Shown here one piece after another: positions 1 to 5,000 of a DNA stretch of 8,355 bases (its first letter is position 1; each line of letters starts with the position of its first letter). Origin of the DNA: Microcaldota archaeon. Its GTDB lineage: Archaea; Micrarchaeota; Micrarchaeia; Norongarragalinales; Norongarragalinaceae. Location: assembly GCA_016214445.1 (NCBI GenBank), contig JACROM010000018.1, forward strand, positions 1 through 8,355. Reading direction: 5' to 3'. The notes beneath the pieces are model-generated. The model did not search any database, was not told the origin of the DNA, and saw only the letters and a list, made by a program, of their open reading frames with translations. The position numbers and the translations under genes are program-made.

Positions 1-71
1 TCGCGTTGAACGCGGCAGACTCGCGTTCGGGTGCGAGAGGCAAGCAAATCCGCATGATTGGTTGGAGTTGA
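1..71. other. Left edge; ambiguous partial reading frames
   Basis: Three readings run into the left window edge and none is recognised. On the plus strand, frame 3 is open from base 3 to a TGA at 69-71 and reads ALNAADSRSGARGKQIRMIG then WS, which could be the C-terminus of an upstream gene. On the minus strand an ATG at 55-53 reads MRICLPLAPERESAAFNA out of the window, which could be the start of a divergent gene, but no Shine-Dalgarno or nearby TATA box supports it. Plus frame 2, the toxin frame, is also open here. A GC-rich hairpin (CTCGC/GCGAG, 20-37) is present. I looked for a tRNA 3' end and found no T-arm. Confidence 0.2.
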
Positions 72-272
72 ATTGTTCAGCACGACGGGTTGCCTTGATT
101 CAACACGTTACAGGCGTCAAGCACGAAGACCAACTACTGAAATTAGAGAAGATATACTTTACAAAGCATGCTGAAGGGAAGTTCGTTGAAAGGAATATTC
201 CCGTTGAAGAAATTCGGAGAATGCTTAAGAAAGGCGTTCTTTTGCCGCATCTTCGAAACCCGCGAAAACAGC

Positions 273-321
273 TATAGTAAGTGACACGATATTTTAGACG
301 GAATAGGCGTCACTTACTATA
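273..321. repeat. Hairpin unit 1, perfect 13-bp inverted repeat
   Basis: TATAGTAAGTGAC (273-285) is the exact reverse complement of 309-321. One mismatch (286/308) is followed by one further C-G pair (287/307), then a 19-nt loop. The left arm contains the TAG (275-277) that ends the toxin's N-terminal frame. Confidence 0.85.
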
Positions 322-366
322 TGGTGGGCGACACCTATTGTATAAAAATTTGTGTCGTCCACTATA
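320..366. repeat. Hairpin unit 2, 15-bp imperfect inverted repeat
   Basis: The arm at 320-334 (TATGGTGGGCGACAC) pairs with 352-366 (GTGTCGTCCACTATA) with two positions that would be G-U wobbles in RNA (323/363 and 328/358). The 17-nt AT-rich loop at 335-351 contains TATAAAAA. Unit 2 abuts unit 1 and shares its flanking TA. Confidence 0.8.
341..348 (+). promoter_or_regulatory. Candidate TATA box in hairpin loop
   Basis: TATAAAAA lies in the loop of hairpin unit 2. An archaeal start about 25 nt downstream would fall near 366-372, giving a leader of about 135 nt to the antitoxin ATG at 504. It could supply antitoxin, plus a 51-aa toxin tail from GTG 352 only if transcription began upstream of 352. 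This is inferred from sequence resemblance only, and no clear BRE is seen. Confidence 0.35.
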
Positions 367-503
367 CGTGTAAGCAAAGATTCAAAAGGAAACTTTTTCA
401 CTATAGTAGTACTGCCGTACGAAGATGGAACGCTCATCATAACGGGCTTTCCGGCTTCCGAATGGCTCATCAAGAAATTCATTGAATTGAAGGGGAAAGA
501 CGC

Positions 504-728
504 ATGAACTGTCCTGAATGTGAAGGAAAGATGTCTATGGCTAGGGTGAACCGGCTTTATGCGGACGGCAAAATACTGATTGAAAACGTGGAAGTCAGCA
601 AATGCGCTTCTTGCGATTTCGAAATTGTCGGCGAAAAAGAATATGAGCGCATCAGGAAAATCGTCCAGGATGTCCAGACAAACGTGCCCGCGGCTGTTCT
701 TGCCTCCGCTAAAATGTTCCTGTTCTAG
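504..728 (+). CDS. YgiT/MqsA-type zinc-finger antitoxin
   Basis: A 74-aa protein with two Cys pairs, C3-P-E-C6 and C34-A-S-C37, spaced as in the YgiT-type zinc-finger domain found at the N-terminus of MqsA antitoxins. The second pair is followed by DFEIVGEKEYERIRK, matching the usual 'CxxCgfeiv..ee..ri.k' ending. The four Cys should bind one structural zinc ion. There is no helix-turn-helix domain after it (full MqsA is about 130 aa), so any DNA-binding autoregulation would have to come from the short protein itself. Its ATG overlaps the toxin stop in ATGA, and a purine-rich GAAGGGGA about 10 nt upstream can serve as Shine-Dalgarno. Toxin-first order is usual for MqsRA-like and DUF4258/YgiT-type pairs. 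The gene itself is intact although its partner is broken. Confidence 0.82.
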   Translation: MNCPECEGKMSMARVNRLYADGKILIENVEVSKCASCDFEIVGEKEYERIRKIVQDVQTNVPAAVLASAKMFLF

Positions 729-735
729 TTTTTTT
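729..735 (+). terminator. Oligo-T terminator after antitoxin
   Basis: Seven T residues follow the antitoxin stop codon directly, with no strong hairpin in front. This is the usual form of intrinsic termination in archaea, and it isolates the toxin-antitoxin module from the corA promoter just downstream. Confidence 0.5.
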
Positions 736-750
736 ACCTGGACCAACTGG

Positions 751-759
751 TTTTAAATT
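751..759 (+). promoter_or_regulatory. TATA box for corA operon
   Basis: TTTTAAATT sits 47-55 nt before the GTG start of corA, the only AT-rich core between the oligo-T tract and the gene. Transcription would begin near 778-783, leaving a short leader that contains the Shine-Dalgarno-like AGGGTG (793-798). A weak AAAAG/CTTTT inverted repeat (764-777) lies between TATA box and leader. Confidence 0.5.
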
Positions 760-806
760 GCCCAAAAGCCTCCTTTTGCTGTAAGGACATCTAGGGTGCA
801 TATCAT

Positions 807-1640
807 GTGATAGGAATCTATTCGAATTTCGAGGAATTCCTTCAGGAAGCCAGGGCGGCAGGCGTAGAGGAGGACCTTCGCGCCCTGTTTACTCTCGACG
901 TCATATTCTGCGAACAGTACAAGGACTACACCATGGTGAGCATCAAGGACTACTCGGATTCGCCCAACAACCTGCTCGTGTTATCGTACGACAAAAACCT
1001 GCTTTATTCTGAAAAGCAGATAACCCAGCACGACTTCCGGCTCTTCAAGTACACCCTTCAGAAGAAGTTCGGCGAAAGCACAGCGCTGACTCTTCTTGTC
1101 CTCAAGGAAGTTTTGCGCGCGTTCTCGAACAGGTTCGACAAAATCAACGCCCAAATCGACTCGTTCAAGGACATACACGATTTGCCGAAGATAGAGGATA
1201 CCACCAAGGAACTGCGCAGCTTCAACAACAGGGTCGAAGACCTTCTGGGGCTCCTGTATACGCTCGAGGACCGCAAGGTTAAGGAGTTCCGAACCGAGTA
1301 CGTTGCTCACGACTACAACCTGTTGCTTTCAAAGGCCAAGCACCTGCAGGACAGGTGCAGGAACCACCTTCAGGAGTTGAGGGACATCAGAAGCGAGATA
1401 GAGCTGCGCAACACCTACGTCCTGAACAAGCACATGGAGGAGTTGGCGCAGATAATGAAGAAGCTTACAGCGCTAACGTTGCTGTTCATGATTCCTACGC
1501 TCATAACCAGTCACTTCGGCATGAACTTTGCCTACATGCCAGAGCTTTCCCACCCGCTTGCCTACCCGACCGTAATCGCGGTGAACCTTCTTCTCATAAT
1601 AGGCGTTGCATTATTCCTGCACAAGAAGGGATGGTTATAG
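807..1640 (+). CDS. corA: CorA-family divalent-cation (Mg2+/Co2+) channel, short form
   Basis: A 277-aa protein with the CorA architecture: an N-terminal alpha/beta cytoplasmic domain (about 1-95), long helices with coiled-coil character (about 95-215) forming the stalk, TM1 (about 218-236), the signature G238-M-N240, then F and MPEL, TM2 (about 254-272), and the basic C-terminus KKGWL that is typical of the family. GMN forms the selectivity filter at the mouth of the homopentameric pore, so the predicted role is uptake of hydrated Mg2+ or Co2+ across the cell membrane. Most CorA proteins are about 310-350 aa; the shortage is in the N-terminal domain. The GTG at 807 is the only plausible start: an in-frame TAG lies at 792-794, and AGGGTG about 8 nt upstream matches the archaeal anti-SD. 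The next gene starts 5 bp after its stop. Confidence 0.93.
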   Translation: MIGIYSNFEEFLQEARAAGVEEDLRALFTLDVIFCEQYKDYTMVSIKDYSDSPNNLLVLSYDKNLLYSEKQITQHDFRLFKYTLQKKFGESTALTLLVLKEVLRAFSNRFDKINAQIDSFKDIHDLPKIEDTTKELRSFNNRVEDLLGLLYTLEDRKVKEFRTEYVAHDYNLLLSKAKHLQDRCRNHLQELRDIRSEIELRNTYVLNKHMEELAQIMKKLTALTLLFMIPTLITSHFGMNFAYMPELSHPLAYPTVIAVNLLLIIGVALFLHKKGWL

Positions 1641-1645
1641 GACAT

Positions 1646-2059
1646 ATGGCACAATGGTTCTGGTATGCGTTGGCGGCGATGGTCCTGCTCGGAGCATCCA
1701 ACCTATTCTTCAAGCTCTGGGCGAAAGAGAACGCCTTTGACTTCAAAGCGCTCCTTCCGTTTGTAGCAATAATAGCGTTAGGCTTTTTGGCTGCTTTCGC
1801 CTACGCTTTCATTGTGCTCAAGCCCTCCATGAACTGGCTCTACTACGTTGCAGCGGTTGTACTGTTGTCCGCTCTTGCGGTGGCTTTCATCTCGCTCGCC
1901 CTGCAGAAAGGCAAGGTAGCTGTTGTCACCGCTGTTCTCAGCCTGTCCACTGTTCTGGTTGCCATGCTCTCGTTCGTTTTCCTCCAAGACAAGTTTTCAG
2001 CAAAGGAGCTCTTCGCGTTGGCGCTTGCGCTCTTGGCGTTATTGTTGTTGGCGGTGTGA
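1646..2059 (+). CDS. EamA-like (DMT superfamily) five-helix membrane protein
   Basis: A 137-aa, very hydrophobic protein with five predicted membrane segments (about 4-22, 36-57, 64-86, 89-112 and 117-136). The opening WYALAAMVLLGASNLFFKLW and the closing pattern, KGKVAVVTAVLSLSTVLVA then LQDKFSAKE and a last helix, are typical of a single EamA repeat. Full EamA exporters have two such repeats (about 10 TM), so this half-size protein should act as a dimer. The substrate cannot be read from sequence; members of the superfamily export metabolites or drugs. The ATG at 1646 is chosen because the protein then starts just before TM1. An in-frame ATG at 1631, overlapping the end of corA, would add five residues (MVIGH). 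The ORF is also open further upstream, but that part is the corA coding region read in another frame. It probably shares the corA transcript. Confidence 0.8.
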   Translation: MAQWFWYALAAMVLLGASNLFFKLWAKENAFDFKALLPFVAIIALGFLAAFAYAFIVLKPSMNWLYYVAAVVLLSALAVAFISLALQKGKVAVVTAVLSLSTVLVAMLSFVFLQDKFSAKELFALALALLALLLLAV

Positions 2060-2083
2060 CGACCCGAACCGTCTGTTGGCGTT

Positions 2084-5000
2084 CTACTGTAGTTGCAAGT
2101 AGAATTCGTACGTTTGCCCGGTAGTTGTGCCCTTGTTGTTCGAGAATAGCAGCATCTGGTAGTTTACCTGGGATGCGTTGTTGTATGCGAACAGGTTGGT
2201 TTGGATCGGTTGCATTATGCTGGCGAAGAGCAAGTTTGCTGTTCCGTCATCGTATGCCTGCGTTTCGTAGATGGTAACTGCGGCTCCAAGCTCCCTTATC
2301 GGGGCAGTGCTGTAGACGTCACGGTATGCGGCTGTGACTGCGGCCGAGCTTGATGCGCCGGAGTAGGACTGGTTGCCTATCTTGACGGTCGTGCTGGTCT
2401 TGCTGAACGTGTTCGTTCCAGAGTCGCTCAAAGTCGTCTCGAGGCCGAACTGCGTGTCGAGGTTTCCGCCGGTTAGTTGGGCGAGGGTTGCGCTCCACAC
2501 CGGGGTTGTTGAGCCGTTGTAGGCGAAGATCATCGAGAAGAAGCCTCTCGCGGTCTGGTTGCGTACAGCGCCAACGCTCCAGTCGAACATCGACTTGTTG
2601 CTCGAGCCGCGCAACTGGATCTGACCGGTCACGTTACCCAAGTAACCTGTCCACAAGCCCGTCTGCGAGCTTGCGTTCAAGTTGGCATTGTAGACGTATC
2701 CGCTTTCTATCGCGTCGGTGTCGTGTCCGTCGTGTCCGACTGCGGTTTCGGTTATCCTGCTTGTTCTTGTTGCGCCTTGCGGGGTGACTCCGCCGGAACC
2801 GCTGCCGGCGGTTACTGTAACTGAAAAGTTGGCGGCGGCGCCTGAGCAGCCGTTCACGTCACAGACGTTGACGTTCCAAACGTAGTAGCCGACACCAAGC
2901 GTCGTAGTCAGGTAGTTGTACGTGTTGTTGGTTATCGCAGTGGCGTTGGTTACGTTCGACGCCCAAACGCCGGAAAAGTTGCCAAACAACGTGGCGTTAG
3001 CAAAGGCGACCCCGCTCGTCGGCGTATAGCCGAAGCTTACGCTACCTTCACTGGCGCTGGCGCCGTCTGAAGGCGTGTTCAAGACAACAGACGGACCGTC
3101 GCCGAAAATAGCCCATTCGGAAAAGTGGTCCGTGTTAACCGAAATAGTGTGGGCGTCCTTATCGACTGTGCTGGACACCTTTACCCATGAGCTAGAAGCT
3201 GTGTCGTAGTAATACAAACTCAACCTGTCCGTGCTCAAACCGGCAGCAGCAACGGCGGCGGTGTCGTAAGTGACCGTAATAGCTGTTGATGAGCTCATCT
3301 TGCCTTCCAGGCGGGGCGCGAGAAAGTCGTAATAGGCGTTCAGGGGTGTCAAACCGGTTTGGGTTCCCGGGATGCTTTCGTTAATATCGGTTATTGTGCT
3401 TGCTTTGCGGATGGACAACGCGACGCTGCTTGTTTGCGTGGTGGCTGCGATGCTTAGCCTGACGCCTACGCTATTCAATTCATTGATGGTGGTGGTGGCG
3501 CTTGTGCCGATTTGTAGGCCCGTGTGTGTGCGGGCGCTCGGGTCGACCCTTACGGTGCGTTCGACTGCAGTCTGGTACACTCCAAGATTACTCTGCGAAG
3601 AGTAACGCACGCGATAGATGCTCCGACTGGCTGCGGGAATGCTTATCCCTTCAGAGTATTCGCTGCCGCTGGAGGTCGGGTCGCATTCGCCCGTACTAAC
3701 GCAATACCTTGTGCTCTGGCAGCCGGTGATGCCGCAATTCTGGCTCAAACGAATACTCTGCGTTGAGTTCATCCAGACTCCCATGTCCGCCCAGTCATCT
3801 GTTGTGCTTGGGGCGGCGATCATTGTGGCAGAAAAGTTGCCTGGCGCAAACTTGCAGCCGTTCGCGTCGCAGACGTTGACGTTCCAGATATAGTAGCCTG
3901 CTTCGGCGGTGTAGCTTAAACTGTTTACGCTGCCGTTTGTTATGCTTGCGCTGCTTGGGCCGCCGCTCCAGACCCCGCTGATGTTGCTCCATAGCCTCGC
4001 GCTGACCAGGTTCCTGCCGCTCGACGGGGTGTACCTAAACTGGGCGCTTCCTGCTGCTGCATAGCCGCCGTCCGAGGGTGAACTCAGTGCCACTGTGAGC
4101 GGCATCGGTGTGGGTGTTGGGGTAGGCGTTGGGGTTGGTGTGGGTGTCGGGGTTGCGGTTACGGTTAACGCGCGGTTTGCTGTTGTTGTACAGGTGTTGG
4201 TGTCGCATGCCTGTACGCTCCACAGGTGTGCGCCTTCGTTGGTGTTGAAGCTGAATGTGTTTGTTGTGCCGTTGTTTAGCGTGGATGCGTTTGTTGCGCA
4301 TACGCCTCCGGTGCAGCCGGTGAAGTCGCCGTGCAGGGTGGCGTTTACTAGTTGGCGGCCGCTGGATGGCGTGTAGGTGAATGTTGTGGAGCCTGCGGTG
4401 GAGGTGGCGCTGTCGCTTGGGCTGTTTAGTGTTACTGTTAGTTGTTGTGTTTTGGTTAGTGTGTTGTTTGTTGTTGCGAATGTGCAGCTGCCAGTGTCAC
4501 AGGCGTATACGTTCCAGGCGTAGTAGCCCGGGTTTAGTGTGGTGGAGAGTGTGTTTGTTGTACCGTTGTTTAGCGTGGAGGCGTTGGTTGTTGTTGAAGT
4601 CCATGTTCCGGTTGCGTTGGTGTAGAGTGTCGCGTTTGTTAGTGTGCGTCCTGTTTGTGGCGTGTAGGTGAATGTTGTGGAGCCTGCGGTGTTTGTTGCC
4701 GCGTCTGCAGGCGTGTTCAGTGTTACTGTTAAAGCTTGTACCGCGGTTATTGTTTCGTTTGTTGTTGCGAATGTGCAGCTGCCCGTGTCACAGGCATATA
4801 CGTTCCAGATGTAGTAGCCCGGGTTTATTGCTGCACTTATAAGGTTTATAGTGTTGTTGACCAGGGTCGTGGCGTTTGCGTTGCCTGCCGCCCATGTGCC
4901 AGCGAAGTTTCCGTATAGCGTAGCGCTGATTAGGCTGAGGCCGCTTGACGGAAGGTAGCTGAACGCGATGAGGCCAGTGGTGATAAGGGAGCTGAAGCTG

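Larger units (their letters stand above)
273..366. mobile_element. Tandem pair of TA-flanked palindromic mini-elements (MITE/REP-like)
   Basis: Two adjacent imperfect palindromes of 45 bp (275-319) and 43 bp (322-364) are each bounded by TA dinucleotides at 273-274, 320-321 and 365-366. Their four arms share the consensus TATAGT(A/G)(A/G)(A/G)(T/C)GACAC in alternating orientation, so unit 2 is a diverged inverted copy of unit 1. The loops also match when one is reversed (both begin CTATT and contain TAAAA). Excising 92 bp, leaving one TA, restores the toxin frame. TA duplication is the hallmark of IS630/Tc1-mariner transposases, and inverted pairs of hairpins resemble REP/BIME elements. Neither identity is proven, and no transposase is in the window. 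Confidence 0.5.
62..507 (+). pseudogene. DUF4258-like toxin of a type II toxin-antitoxin pair, interrupted
   Basis: The N-terminal half lies in plus frame 2 up to the TAG at 275-277 and contains KIYFTKHAEGKFVERNIPVE then EIRRMLKKG, the 'TkHA..k..eR.I..eei...l' signature of DUF4258-like small toxins. The C-terminal half lies in frame 1 from about 352 to the TGA at 505-507 and contains GNFFTIVVLPYEDGTLIITG, the closing beta-strands of the same family. Between them all three frames have stops, within two abutting hairpins. Deleting 275-366 (92 bp) joins ...RNPRKQL to RVSKDSKGN... in frame, giving a toxin core of about 90 aa. The stop overlaps the antitoxin ATG (ATGA, 504-507), typical of co-translated toxin-antitoxin genes. 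The start is unclear: only TTG codons (62, 68, 95) precede the conserved core and the frame is open to the window edge. The toxin is presumably inactive unless the region is removed from the RNA. Family assignment is from motif memory; the molecular target is not known to me. Confidence 0.7.

Noticed and set aside
1..75. Possible tRNA 3' part (variable-arm-like hairpin followed by GCAAATCC)
   Set aside because: No T-loop TTCRAAT, no 5-bp T-stem and no acceptor pairing could be built.
273..366. CRISPR-like short repeats
   Set aside because: The four arms alternate in orientation and form two palindromes. There are no direct repeats with unique spacers of constant size.
273..366. Archaeal bulge-helix-bulge intron in the toxin gene
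   Set aside because: The outer arms pair as 6 bp, a 2-nt internal loop and about 7 bp, not as two 3-nt bulges around a 4-bp helix. The TA-flanked double-palindrome model explains more. It is kept only as a check in the toxin finding.
273..366. Four-base TATA target duplication
   Set aside because: Excision leaving one TATA (90 bp removed) leaves the toxin in the wrong frame. Only the TA version (92 bp) restores it.
294..746. Minus-strand 150-codon ORF across the toxin-antitoxin region
   Set aside because: It lies antisense to the toxin tail and the well-supported zinc-finger gene, and its protein shows no family-like pattern.
1355..1645. N-terminal extension of the EamA-like gene back to 1355
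   Set aside because: This part is the corA coding sequence read in another frame. It is polar and unlike a membrane protein, and ATG 1646 gives a normal EamA start.
2060..2083. Bidirectional terminator between convergent genes
   Set aside because: The 24-bp gap has no oligo-T tract or inverted repeat on either strand.
4095..4376. Plus-strand ORF with a (GV)n repeat
   Set aside because: It is the antisense shadow of the (TP)8 linker and Ig module 5. Other plus-strand ORFs within 2488-6790 are likewise shadows of the long minus-strand gene.
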